Below are positions 22,465 to 33,090 of a DNA stretch of 64,000 nucleotides, in pieces. The position numbers and the translations under genes were made by a program. Position 1 is the first letter of the stretch, and each line of letters begins with the position of its first letter. Origin of the DNA: Gonatopus flavifemur (Eukaryota; Arthropoda; Insecta; Hymenoptera; Dryinidae); NCBI GenBank assembly GCA_018340375.1, contig JAFFJZ010000001.1, forward strand, positions 48,724,001 to 48,788,000, given 5' to 3'. The notes under the pieces were generated by a model. The model was not told where the DNA came from. It was given only the letters and a program-made list of their open reading frames with translations, and did not search any database.

Positions 22465-22984
22465 TGAGATTGAATATGTGCTTCTCACCAGGGCTATTAT
22501 ATCTGAAAAATAACTTGTTTTCCTCCATTTACATTTCTTCAAATATTCTTCCAGATTTACGGAAACTCGTAATACATCGTTATATCGCTGGGTATCGTGT
22601 TTTTGTCCGCAGTTATTTTCCTACTTGATGCTTGGCGATACTTGACAGTATCAAAACTTTTTATGAAATTTTGATCGATAATTCATCGAGTTCATTACAA
22701 ACTTGACGAATTCTCTATAAAAAATATCGATACTGTTAAGTTTCTCCCATACCTACTCTCAAAATCACACTGTTCTCAAACTTTGAAGTGTCCTAAATTG
22801 TTAAAAACTAAATGATTGCCACAACTGTTCTTGTTTTTTCATATACAGATGAGATATTTCAGTAAATCCAACTATTTCATTTCAATTCTTCGCCGCGTAT
22901 TTGGGTAACAATCCACGTTAGAGTATTGTTCGCTATAGAACTTGATTAATTGAGGAGTTCTTCTCAACTGTTCATTCCACCCGT
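22465..22984. other. No gene seen
   Basis: AT-rich sequence between a small hairpin and a reverse-strand candidate exon. No repeat or frame of interest was found. Confidence 0.45.
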
Positions 22985-23208
22985 TCAAATCTCCCATAAA
23001 AACTTCCTGTGAAAAGTTACAGCAGTCGGCCGATAGATTTTAGCCGATGTCCTCAAGTCCATTATTTGTTTCGCCGCCAGGAAGGAGCTAACGATACGTT
23101 CTAGACTATTCTTAGGACTCTTCGGATGCACCCACATGGAACAACAAGGAATGTCTATTTGAATACATCGAAACAAAGCATCCATTCGAGGTGGATCCAC
23201 ATATTCTC
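22985..23208 (-). CDS. Candidate terminal coding exon, product unknown
   Basis: On the minus strand a strong acceptor (aattattcttcctcttag) ends at 23209. It is followed by an open frame of 73 complete codons to a TGA at 22985-22987. The peptide includes RCIQIDIPCCSMWVHP and has a balanced amino-acid composition unlike the neighbouring AT-driven frames. It starts with two bases of a split codon, which is the phase left by the donor of the exon at 30818-30902, so the two could be joined, but one in three random exons would match. No family is recognised. Confidence 0.2.
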
Positions 23209-23430
23209 CTAAGAGGAAGAATAATTATCCACTCGTTCATTTAGATAAATAGCTACTTTATCTCACCCTATATATTCCAATATATAATATTTCAAATAAC
23301 CGTCTATTTGATTCAAAGGAACCTTTCTCTCTGCCCCACACACATATACGAAAAATCGTGGAGCAAGATAAGAAGACACCGGGGCCAAAGTTTCTCGAAA
23401 TTAATCGCATATCAGCCGGTAATTACTTAC

Positions 23431-23538
23431 ATCATTAACTCCGACATGAAATCTCATATCCATCTGCGTCAATGTTAGAGGAACCCTCGAGCGCTTTACC
23501 AAGGGATGATGCGTCGTCGCAGAGGCTTTTCTTGTGAT
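23431..23538 (-). CDS. Possible coding exon with strong donor
   Basis: On the minus strand the donor gat|gtaagtaatt (GT at 23430-23429) closes a 36-codon open frame containing the stretch KRSRVPLTLTQMDMRF. No good polypyrimidine acceptor precedes it, so the left edge given is only the limit of the open frame. A second frame is also nearly open, which weakens the call. The block is GC-richer than its surroundings and has CpG-containing codons. Confidence 0.18.
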
Positions 23539-24509
23539 TTAGGTGTATTGGGATCTAATTTTATCATGTAAGATGCAAATTATTAAGGAGCCTAAGGATA
23601 ATCCTTGATTGGAAGGAGGGAAAAATTGGCTTATTGGAGGAGGATGTTTCCCTTGAGTCTCGAGGCCCTTGATATATTCATTTTCTGGTAAGTCGATATT
23701 AATTTTCAGACGATTACCTCAACTTGAATTTCATTGCAACTTTTTTTCCTGTCCAAGCACGAGGATGTGGATTATTACCCACAATTCTTAATTGAATTCT
23801 ATTTCCCAAGATATTTCTATTCGTATATCATCATTATACAATTAAGAGATGTTGGTACATGTATCCTGTACAATCAGCATTTGTCTGAAATTTGCATTTC
23901 TTTTGCGCTTCCAAATCGTGACGGTAGGAAGATTTCGAAATTCTCAGAAACCAGGAAGAAAATTGAGATCAAAACATACTTCTGAGAAATAAATGTTGGA
24001 CATTTTTATTTTATATTCTTTATATGTCTGTTGCAGCTGTGGAAAACTTGAATTCTTCATATGAAAAATGCATAACGGATACGTTCATCTTCCCCCTGTG
24101 GAGGACATAAAAATTCTATTTAATGAAATTTTAATTTCTAGGACAAACAATATCATCACAAACAATGTAACTCTCTTATTTTCGTCTTCCAGTTCAATTA
24201 TGGTGCGACAGCATGGTTCTGGAGAATTTATAACTCTGTACGGTTCATTACGTATGAAGGTGGATATTCCTTTTCTTTTTTTTTTTTCATATGTCGATGT
24301 ATGTGTTCGGTTTCGTGATTTTTCTTTTTGTTCCAATGATTTCGAAGATGGATAGATGAGTGTACAAAATTCATAGGAATAACTTGCGAACTTGATTTTG
24401 GGACAAAATTAAGCTATGTCTTCTCGCGAATCTGAATGATGAACTTGAATTTTAGAATTTTCTTTTTTTTTTTCAAGAATTACCTAATCTCAAAATTCAA
24501 AAATACACG
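23539..24509. other. No gene seen
   Basis: Sequence is AT-rich with homopolymer T runs near 24278 and 24463. ORFs of 83-95 residues overlap each other on both strands and show no signatures. Confidence 0.45.
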
Positions 24510-24800
24510 AAGGAAAGAAAATTTGCTATCGCAGCAATCTTGTTCGCTATGGCAGCGACTTTCTAGCTGTGGCAGAAAAAAATGTTGACTTCTTCGGCTA
24601 AATTTGTGTGTTATTCTGTGTATATAATACAAAAATTTGCTGGTGGAGCGAATATATTTTGCTGCCACCGCTAAAAAATCGCTGTCGTGGTTAACAAGAT
24701 TGTTGCAATAATAAATAGTTTGATGTCACAGCAAAAGGGACCCAGCGAAATTAGATTTCGCAGTCACGTCAAATTTCTGTCTTCTCCGTGTAGGTGGTTA
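24510..24800. repeat. CTGCAGC-family repeat copy
   Basis: Words such as gctatggcagcgactttcta, gctgtggcag, gctgccaccgct and gggacccagcgaaattagat match the element at 4587-4770. The right end runs into tcttctccgtg. The left boundary is uncertain. Confidence 0.5.
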
Positions 24801-24914
24801 TGAAGAATTCTTTTCTATTCGAATTTATCATTCAGGATCAACGTGAATAAAGTTTCATTTTTTATAAAAGAAGTATTCCTCTTATAGCCACCCATACAAA
24901 AATTTTTGGGCTTC

Positions 24915-25761
24915 GCCAATGCTGACAATAAAATATAGCTTGACAATCTATAAATCTTCAATGTTGATTAACAATGAATGCAATGTTGCACCGATGTCGG
25001 TGTTCGACAGATTTCGTTTGTCAGCCTATTATTGTGGCACAACTGCGCCAAGCTTGGCTTTTGCTTGGCTCATCCTTGGCTCAAAATTGACTAAACGATA
25101 GATTCCATTTCACGCCAGGATCATTCAGAATGTGGTTCAGTATTGCCCCAAACTTTGGCCTAGTTTCGGTAGAAATTAGCTTTCAATGTAGCTCCGATCA
25201 TTGGTAATTGGCTCAATATTGGCCACCTATATAATATGTTTGCTAAGTTACTAATCAAGTGTTTCTCGCGAGTGGTGAAACGCGTATACGAAGAATATAT
25301 ACGGCTTAAGTAAGTCTATGGAAGAACAGTCAATCGCTCTTTACTATGAGTCACACTAGAGGGCTCCTACCGCTGAGCTAACATACATTGTGTCTACTTC
25401 TCATGGCAAAATTTACCGACAAAAGACGCCGAGTTGTCCACAAACAAATCAGGGGAAAACAATAAGACTTCAAACAACATATGTCAGGAATTGCGAAATG
25501 CGCATACTTTTTATATATTTTTGGGTTAAATATTTTTTACTTTGATCATTGGCGCAGCATTGACAAACAAAATTCCCAATTATTTGCCAATGATGGTATA
25601 TTTCATTGCCATTGTTTCATCGATGATGGGACTTCATTGGAAAAAGACGTTGGTAAATCATAAAATGATGTTATCATTCCAGGTTTGCGCCATGCTTGGT
25701 TGCCAAGCCTCGGCCATACTTTATCTACGTTGCACCATGCTAGCGCCAATTGTCAATTTCT
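24915..25761. repeat. Dispersed repeat, copy 2 (empty site for the TTAA MITE)
   Basis: This copy matches 12453-13449 from gccaatgctgacaat to tagcgccaattgtcaattt, but lacks the 207-bp TTAA insertion. It has its own divergent segment near 25220-25350. The ORFs at 25481-25873 fall within it and are not conserved in copy 1. Confidence 0.75.
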
Positions 25762-28357
25762 ATATGAGCAAATTCAGGGCTATCGAAGACAACACAAGAC
25801 TCCACCTGATCCCTGGATTACATACAGCACTGCTATCGAAGAGGTATGTCATCCCCACGTAGGAATTTGGTGAGGAATGGGTGAGAAAAATAGATGATAA
25901 TAAGCATGAGAACGAGTGAGAATTATTGTTAGTGTTGCAGATACGCAGTATAGTTCATTCAATACATCCACAGTAAAGAAGAAATGATTATCAAAATAAG
26001 AATGTTCCTATAAGTTCTATGCAACTTTTCCTTTGATATACAGTATACAAAATATTCCTCTCCATTTGAGAGGATTAGCCTTTGTGGTACAAGAATTCTC
26101 ATTCGTTCGATTTTCATTTGTTCAATTTCCTTCCCCCTCTTCCAAAAGACTCAATCGTAGAGGCGTATTCTCAATTGAAAAAGAAAAAAAGAACGGAACA
26201 TATATTTTCAGATTGAGAGGGCTTTTTCTTCTCATTTTCAGATTACTTTTGGGAATATGGAATGATAAAAAAGAGTAAATCACAATGTTCTATTAAGCGA
26301 TATTTGTGGACATAGTATCTTCACAAGTAATGAATCATGTTCTTCCTACATGATGATATCTAAAAAAGTCGGAAGCTGTCCGGTACGAAGAACGTACAAA
26401 GCGTAACACAGAAATCATATGAAACATGTCCAAGCTCAAGCTCTCATTTATTTCTGGAATACAGGCTTTGTTTATACCTAAACGTAGTACTATGTCTGTT
26501 TCATTCAATATTAATAGTTCGTTAACCTTCCGGGATTCAATTCCGCCTAATTTTCTTGATTGCCTGATCTTTTTGATGTCAAGTCTAGTAACGCTTGTGC
26601 TTTTTGTCAATCATTTTTTCCTGGCAATAATTTTGATATTTTGTATACGTTATTCCCTGAGGTCTTCGCTGAGAAATATCTTTTGGTATTCATGAACAAT
26701 TTTATCCACGGATTATTTGTAAACACATGAATACGAATGATATCAAGCGCTATCCACGCATCTATATAGACTCAATTCTCAAGTTATTGGAAAAACTCTC
26801 TCTCTCTCAATGCATACGTTCTCACATCTGATTTTTTTACTCGTAAGTTATATTAAAATGTATTTCCTAGAACTTCTTTTCGTAGAGATGAACATACTTT
26901 TCAGTGTAGGAATTTTTCATCGCGTAAAAAATACATCGAGTTCTATATTCCTACAGGTGGATTCTCTTTCATATGACATAAATCGAGAATCATTCGGTTA
27001 AATATACGAGTTTTTGAAATGCAATGTGTCGAATAATTATTCATTCATAAAACAAGATGATGGAAGACGTTGGAGGTGTCGTTTATGGAAAATAAATTTC
27101 CTGTAACCAATCTTTTGGCGATTTTTTCACCCCATTTTGTGACGATTCACAAAAATGGTTGAAATGAAAAATGTATCTTATAGTTAGTCATCTGTTTCTT
27201 TTTTTCATTCACTCTCCACTGTGATTGTGTCACGACGGAAGCGAGATGCACGTCGAGCTCGTCGCAACTTTGTTAAATTTAAGGGAAGAAAGGGAAGGGA
27301 ACGATTGTGGATGTTCAAATCAAAGTTACGTATGTTATTAGAGAAATCAAAGATATGAATGTTCCAGTGCTTTCATTTTCGTCCATCAATTTGTTTCAAT
27401 GATTGATTCAAACTCCAACGATGCAAAGTGTAGCAGAGTAAATTAGTAATTTGTTTATTCATGTATTTACTACTTAGATGACATGTAATAAGACAAGTGA
27501 ACTTACTGGACCATAACACTCATTTTATATGCACTCCGTATTATTTGTTTACTTTTACGAATATTCGTACATTTGAAATTCATGAATTTCACTGATTTGT
27601 TTATTCACATTGATATTGAATTTATAGTGATTTGTGTTCTGAAAGAATTCAAATCTTACAGCATTTCCTATGAACATTCATCGAACGTTCTGCACGGTTG
27701 ATAATCTTAATTTAATATCAATACATGAAGACTTAACTCTCCAAATGTCAGTGAAATAATTTTTCAAGGATTCATTCATTGCGTATGAATTCACAAAGAG
27801 TCAACTATTTTTCATGACCAAAATTCAGTGAAATGAAGATCGCTAGAATTCTTTTATCAGTCGAAGGTTTGATCAGGAATTAAACCATAAAAAAAATCGA
27901 CTGCAACTTTTCAAAACAAAAGTGTAACCCTTGTTCGAAATTCATATCCAACCAAGTAAATTTCTTATAACAGGGCGATATTTTCTTCTGAAAATTTATA
28001 TTTCAAACTGTAAGATACCAAAGGTATTCAGGTTGCCAAATACAATTCGAGTACTCATTTCACTTTAAAAGTACATCTCATTTCCTCTAGAATGACAAAG
28101 TTTGAATGATCGTAACATTTTTGTACCTACTGTTCTTTGCTTGTGATATAAAATTTGCGACATTATAATTTTATCAATGCGATAAATATTGTAACTTTAG
28201 ATACTCTCTCGAATTTGAAACATAATTCCATGAATGATTTAATCGAAATAATGATGAAAATTCGAGAACGCACGCTTCGAAATTATGTGTTATTTGAAAT
28301 ATTCACACTTTTTATCCCTTTTGCGATGGAAAAGCAAATCTCTCTGTAAGAATGGGT
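25762..28357. other. No gene supported
   Basis: About 2.6 kb of AT-rich DNA. Overlapping ORFs on opposite strands near 26335-26695 (89-91 residues) have no recognisable motif. A short CT-repeat lies near 26797. No hairpin element was found. Confidence 0.4.
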
Positions 28358-29860
28358 GTACATTTCAGGGTTGGAAAAAACCCGGGTTTTTTTCAAACAG
28401 CCCGACCCACTCGGGTTTTTTCGGTTTTTTTCGGAATTTTGTGGGGTTTTTCGGGTTTTTTCGGGTTATTCATAGTTTTTGAACATCTTCGTCTTTTTCC
28501 TTATTATCTCTTATATTTTCAAGATGTTTACAGTCTTTTGAGCATTATATCTGCTTCATGAGTTGAAACATCATGGAAAAAGTATAGGATCAGTATGTTC
28601 AAACCAGTCATTACGTTGGAAGAAATTCGGGAATAAAAATTACTGGTTCTTATTCCCAAATAGGGAATAATATACTTGACAACAGATGAAAAATTGTTGA
28701 GAAAGATCATTGATCTTTCATAATGTTATTTTAACTGCAAAAAATGTTCCCATCACCAGCGTCGCACATGATTTTTTGTGATCGAGAATCTTACTTCTTT
28801 CCCTGAAGCCAAAGATCATTCTTGACAATATTAAGGTTTTCACTTTGTATCAACTTTATCAATTGAAAGGTTCTCTCCCAAATTTGCATCATAAGCAATC
28901 TATTCCAGACAGTACCAGATTTTCCATGTACAGCTCCAATTATACGACTTACAATGAGTTTAATATGAATTCAAACTGAACTTTTCATGAACAAGATAAT
29001 ATTCAGAAAGAACTCATATTGAGACTCCATAATAAATTCTTCGGGCATTCAGTGAGTGGTCATTTTGAATTCATTGAATTTATACTGAACTCATTGTTAG
29101 TCGCATAAAGGAGACTATTCAAAAGGTACTTGAGAAATTTTCATGATTTCAAATTGATAATTTGTGCAAGCTGCGCTGTTTTGGATGAATTCGCACTAGT
29201 TTCGATTTTCAAACTTCTAAGTATGGGAAAGTACTGCTTTTTTGCAACAATTTGTGTTTTCATGTCAAGTATATCCCTCATCTGAGGAAAAAAACCAGTA
29301 ATTTTTAGGAGCAATGATCGCGTTCAAGATCGAAGATGATAATTTATATCCTACTTCAATGTTTCGAGCAGAAGTTGAAAAATTATATGAAAACACTCCC
29401 AATAAATGGTGGAAACTGATGGGAGCCAGAACTAATACTACACATAAACTCCCGAACGGATTCTGTGAATTTTGCTACCAACTGTTGAGTATTCCACCGA
29501 GTTCAACGGGACTAGAAAGAGTTTTTCCAACTTTCGGACACGTATGGTTCAATGTACGGAATAGATTAGGTGTAGAAAAAGCTACCAAATTAGTCCAATT
29601 GTATAGATATCATAATACTCCTACTGATCAAAATGAATGGTGAGATAGACATATCAAGTATATAAGCACACTTTTTAGATTATATTTTCAATAAAAAAAT
29701 TTAATGCTGTTCAGGTAATTTCATTTTATTGTTCTTTGAGCCATCAATCAATAATTATTTTCAGTGGGTTTTTGACTGGGTTTTTTCGAGTGGGTTTTAC
29801 TTGAAAAAACCCGGTGGGTAAAACCGGGTCGGGTTTTTTCGGACCAACACTGGTACATTT
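28358..29860 (+). mobile_element. Complete but internally deleted hAT transposon
   Basis: The 8-mer gtacattt lies at 28358-28365 and 29853-29860. It flanks termini CAGGGTTGG (28366) and CCAACACTG (to 29852), which are near-perfect complements. Subterminal regions at both ends are rich in cccgggtttt and gggttttttcgg words. The 8-bp duplication, CAGGG ends and the encoded dimerisation domain together identify a hAT superfamily element. At 1487 bp it is much shorter than autonomous hATs, which usually exceed 2.5 kb. The DNA-binding and catalytic parts of the gene are missing, so it cannot mobilise itself. Confidence 0.9.
29314..29643 (+). CDS. hAT transposase C-terminal fragment (dimerisation domain)
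   Basis: The 109-residue frame encodes the C-terminal end of a hAT transposase. KWW is at residues 31-33. The conserved block LLSIPPSSTGLERVF is at 57-71 and RNRLGVEKATKLV at 82-94, the hallmark of the hAT dimerisation region, which holds transposase subunits together. The frame ends about 200 bp before the right terminus, as expected for a C-terminus. The upstream frame is closed by a stop a few codons before the Met. The sequence tttttag just before it could be an old intron acceptor, so the Met need not be a true start. The zinc-finger and RNase H-like catalytic parts are absent, making it a remnant. Confidence 0.85.
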   Translation: MIAFKIEDDNLYPTSMFRAEVEKLYENTPNKWWKLMGARTNTTHKLPNGFCEFCYQLLSIPPSSTGLERVFPTFGHVWFNVRNRLGVEKATKLVQLYRYHNTPTDQNEW

Positions 29861-30817
29861 TTGTGAGAATGTGTGTTTTTGATATGTAGGCACATCAAAA
29901 CAGATATATTATATACATATGTATACATATATATACACAATACCGTGTGAACGTATAGTTATTTAATGGAGAAAATTATTATATGAACAAATCGAGCAGC
30001 TTATTTTGTCGTTGCTCGATAATATATTCACGAGTTTATTCAATTCTTGCGAGACCTTTTTAAAGTTATACGCATGTATGCTTGAATATTATTATCAACT
30101 GAAATGAACGTTAGTCCCGGACAGCACGAAGGGTTCACAAATAGAGCCCATATATTCACACGAGCTATGGAATTTTCGTGTTATTTCGAGAATGCTTTGG
30201 GTATGATTATATAAGAAGCAATGAGAAGAATTACCAGAATTGAAATTGAATATCAGGGAACAAAAAAAATAATATTATCTTCCACTGAATTCGAGAGTAA
30301 TTGAAAGCCATCGATAAGAGTGTGAAGTCATAAAGGGCCTAGGAAATAAATAATTGTCATTCAAAACGAGATGCGATGGTATCTCGACGCCAAGTACATG
30401 GGAAAAAATGAATTTCCAGATATCAATAAAGATTCTTCATATATTTCTCGAAGGCATTTGAGAGACATTGAGAATTATATATGCAAAATATATAATTCTA
30501 TGAATCTATAAAGTTTACGATGTCTTTCAACATTGAATATTTCTTTGATATTTCCAAATATTCGGCATTGAAAAAAAAATACCTGCTAGTCTTATTTTCC
30601 ATATTTCGGGATTTAAATACATCTTCATAACGTATATAACCAGGTGAACGTCGCCTTAAGCGATATTAAATTATCATATGCTGTGTGAACAGGAAATAAA
30701 AATTAATGAGGCAAGTGTGACGACAGGAGGACTTTGATGGAGAGGAAATAGAAAAGGCGAGAGTACGGCGAAAGCACAAACGCAGAGAGAGAGAGAAAAA
30801 GGGAATAGATCACTCAC
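29861..30817. other. Presumed intron of the minus-strand gene; AT microsatellite
   Basis: The region contains a TA/CA simple repeat at about 29903-29942 and a GA run near 30784-30797 just beyond the donor of the adjacent exon. No coding frame or transposon end was found. Confidence 0.4.
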
Positions 30818-30902
30818 CAATCTCGGTGCAGTAACTATTAAATCCAAGAAGAAGGCACAAAACAATATTTGTAGGCAGTAGTCCTTGCCACCACTTGTGC
30901 AT
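30818..30902 (-). CDS. First coding exon of an unidentified minus-strand gene (signal peptide)
   Basis: On the minus strand a long polypyrimidine tract ending tttcctag gives an acceptor with the exon starting at 30967. The exon runs 150 nt to a donor ttg|gtgagtg (GT at 30817-30816). A start codon at 30902-30900 opens 28 codons plus one base. The peptide begins MHKWW, has a hydrophobic core IVLCLLLGF at residues 13-21 and then CTE, as a secretory signal peptide would. Immediately upstream is a two-codon upstream ORF (ATG AAA TAA) whose stop overlaps the start codon by one base. Without splicing the frame would stop two codons later. Acceptor, start, signal-like peptide and donor together make a real exon likely. 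The family is not recognised, and the next exon lies beyond a long intron, possibly outside the window. Confidence 0.55.
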
Positions 30903-30967
30903 TATTTCATCAATTAGATTTTACGTTTACTTATGCACTCGCAATAGTCTCAACTTCACCGATTGAA

Positions 30968-31325
30968 CTAGGAAAGAAGGAAAGAGAGAAGAAAAAGAAA
31001 ATGATCAAAACACTGAATCGGAAGTATGAACTTTGACGCGAATTCTGAATTCAAACGTTTCTCTCTCTCAAAACCCCGAAAGACCCGAAACACCAGAAGA
31101 AGCTCCGTGGTTTGCATGCATCTCTCGAGCGGAAGAGCCCATAATTTCCCGATGGAAGAATTCATCCCTTCAAAGCTCGCGAGATGAATGTGGAGAACGA
31201 ATTTCTTTTTTCTTTAGACAGTGGGAAACATAGACCCCAGTCGGAGCCTTCTTGGTGGCCGCGGCTGGAGGGTCGCCGGAACCCTTCAGAGAGAAAGAAG
31301 GAGAGAGAGATAGCACGGAACTTAC
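30968..31325 (-). other. Candidate 358-nt intron in the 5' leader of the minus-strand gene
   Basis: On the minus strand the donor tttga|gtaagttccg (GT at 31325-31324) and the acceptor ttccttctttcctag (ending 30968) define an intron between an untranslated leader exon and the signal-peptide exon. The same donor with its surroundings is duplicated at 33150. Confidence 0.4.
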
Positions 31326-31360
31326 TCAAACACGGAGGGTTTTGAGGTTGAGCATTTATG
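31219..31360. repeat. Direct repeat, copy A (contains the leader donor site)
   Basis: The words gggaaacatag, gtcggagcc, cggaacttactcaaac and ttgagc occur in the same order at 33082-33190. Copy A carries about 50 extra bases between the two halves. Both copies preserve the minus-strand GTAAGT donor. Confidence 0.7.
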
Positions 31361-31760
31361 TTTAGGAGTGAGAAATAAAGGAAGAAGGGCGTTCTCCACT
31401 TCGCACGTGTATATCTACAACGCACGGGGAGGAAAGAGAGGAAAGTTTAGAATACGCGAGGTAAATAGACAGGAGACGGGGTTGAAGAAGGGCGAGGTTC
31501 GTAGGTACATGAAAAGGTCGCGAAAATGGTCACACGAGGGGGCGAGCGGGAAGTCACGCAATCCACCCCGCGACATTGCATTTGAAAATGCAATGCAAAG
31601 AGGCGAAAAATTGACACCTCCCACCCCAGATGGAGCACCTTCGGAAGAGGATGCTTCTATCAGACCCAGAAGGGGCTCGCCCCTCGTTGGATCATTCAGG
31701 CTCCCGGATTGCGGTATAGTTGAGATGGTGTTACCCACCTGTCACACACCTGTATTCTGA
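31326..31760 (-). promoter_or_regulatory. GC-rich leader/promoter region of the minus-strand gene
   Basis: This block is markedly GC-richer than the window. It is purine-rich on the + strand (pyrimidine-rich on the presumed sense strand), and the adjoining intron has GA repeats near 31290-31310. It lies directly upstream of the presumed leader donor at 31325. Overlapping ORFs of 63-130 residues in several frames reflect the composition. No TATA box was identified and the transcription start is unknown. Part of the block may instead belong to the transposon remnants that follow. Confidence 0.35.
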
Positions 31761-31777
31761 TTATGTTCCACGGAATG

Positions 31778-31832
31778 GGCCCACTATCAGGACATGACGA
31801 AAGGGAACAACAGTTCCCTGACAGTGGCCTCC
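31778..31832. other. Strong hairpin
   Basis: The word ggcccactatcagg pairs with cctgacagtggcc, giving a 12-13 bp stem with one mismatch around a loop of about 26 bases that itself contains gggaacaacagttccc. It lies between the leader region and the Gag-like fragment. Its function is unknown. Confidence 0.55.
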
Positions 31833-31869
31833 ATCCCCGGGGGCAACCCTTAGCAACTAAAAAAACCTC

Positions 31870-32508
31870 TTAATCTGAAAGGTGGTAAGACCCGGAAACG
31901 CGGCTAGCAACGACAACCACACCCGATAGCATCGGCCCCCATTCTGATGCACCTCGTACAGGAAGGCACGTCCACGGGAGGATCGGGGCAGTCGCGGAAG
32001 TTCCAAAAATGAAGCCACCTCCACTACAGTTCCATCCACCAGCATCCACCCGTGGTTCGAGCAGCGCAGCGGTGTCGTCTCTCGCGGTAGGAGGCGTTTC
32101 CGGCTTGACAGCCCCGGTGGTCGTCATAGCCTCAGACTGTGACTCAGCCCTGGGTAAGAGGAGCGGGCCCGGGTGAATCTCGCTCTCTGGGTCCCTGGGG
32201 TTACGAGCCAAAGTACGCGAATAAGGCGGGGCCAGGCCGTTGATGGACCTCACGTATGCAGCCCATCCATCCCCGTCCTGCGTTAGTGGCTCGGTTTCCT
32301 AGTCACCAAGCTGGGCGCGCCTGATCGCCTGGCGGACCGTGTTCAGTTCAGCCCCGCTAGTCGAACCACGGGTTTCCACGACCGTTGATCCGCTCCTATC
32401 GGCCACATAGATTTGGTCCGTCTGAGCCGGGAGAACGTGATCCTGGATCACCGTCAGCAGCAACCGCCACAGAATAACCACGGCCACCTCCTCAGCAGTT
32501 GGATTCAT
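31870..32508 (-). pseudogene. Gag-like fragment of an LTR retrotransposon, frameshifted
   Basis: Reading the minus strand, an ATG at 32508 opens 69 codons to a stop at 32299. The compositionally similar frame continues in another phase from about 32300 to 31870, so a frameshift separates the two parts. The second part is Pro/Ala/Thr-rich, low in hydrophobic pattern and GC-rich, like insect Gag polyproteins, but has no CCHC knuckle that I can see. Just upstream of the ATG, gtaagtctaac at about 32549 and cgtcacag at 32512 look like a small intron. The Gag assignment rests on the neighbouring integrase remnant and on composition, so it is uncertain. Confidence 0.4.
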
Positions 32509-32673
32509 GGCTGTGACGAAATAGAATACACATATATGTTAGACTTACCACGTGTAGGAAGAAGCATAGACATCTAGGCCAGCACGTGCAAGAAGGGGGT
32601 ATAGATATCTGCATGCAGCTTAATCGCCCATCTCTCTTATCTCAACGGTGGATGGGAGAGAGGGTGTTAGCTC

Positions 32674-32939
32674 TCATCCCCTCATTCTGCGGGCAATGAG
32701 CGAGGAGATGAAATCAAGTGCCTGGAACAGTTTTGTCGTCTCAAAAGTTGAGAGGAACTGTTGCAGTTCGTGTAGCACCCTATTTACGAAAGAAGTCCCA
32801 CGATCTGTCAATATCACGCGAGGCTACCGTCTACGGATATGAAATTTTGAGCGAAGGCATCAGCGATCGTGGCAGACCTTATATCCGGGACATGGACAGC
32901 CACGCAGTACTTGGTTAATAGGTCTTGTATGGTTAGTAT
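32674..32939 (-). pseudogene. Ty3/gypsy-type integrase core fragment, frameshifted
   Basis: On the minus strand the frame starting near 32939 reads LTIQDLLTKYC and then IADAF, typical of the integrase catalytic core of Ty3/gypsy retrotransposons. After a one-base shift near 32840 it continues with LTDRGTSF, which contains the second catalytic Asp of the DD(35)E triad, and runs to a stop at 32674. The first Asp and the final Glu regions are absent. The fragment is therefore dead, truncated at both ends, and abuts the mariner remnant at 32941. Confidence 0.75.
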
Positions 32940-32940
32940 T

Positions 32941-33090
32941 ACTGTGATCAAAAAGTAAGGTGAATTTGTTTATCAAATGTAAATTCTTTATTTATTCTTC
33001 CAAATCAGTTCCATCCCCTTCAAAGTCATCCCCGTCCGATAAAACGCCGTTTTGCCAAAGCTTCTTCCAGTCCTCGAAACAGTCGGGAAA
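32941..33090 (-). pseudogene. mariner-like transposase C-terminal remnant and element end
   Basis: On the minus strand the last 31 or so codons of a mariner-family transposase are readable, including CFEDWKKLW and GDDFEGD, ending in a TAA at 32992-32994. Mariner transposases typically end in this Trp-Lys/FEGD region. The remaining 50 bp (actgtgatcaaaaagtaagg at 32941) looks like the terminal region of such an element, with TA at the junction. Everything upstream, including the catalytic DDD/E core, is missing. The break coincides with the start of direct repeat copy B. Confidence 0.75.

Noticed and set aside
25542..25862. 106-residue ORF
   Set aside because: It overlaps the end of dispersed repeat copy 2, and the corresponding region of copy 1 has no equivalent frame.
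31368..31760. 130-residue ORF (with overlapping 107- and 63-residue frames on the other strand)
   Set aside because: All frames in this GC-rich, low-stop region are open. The translation has no recognisable domain, and the region fits better as leader/promoter or transposon DNA.
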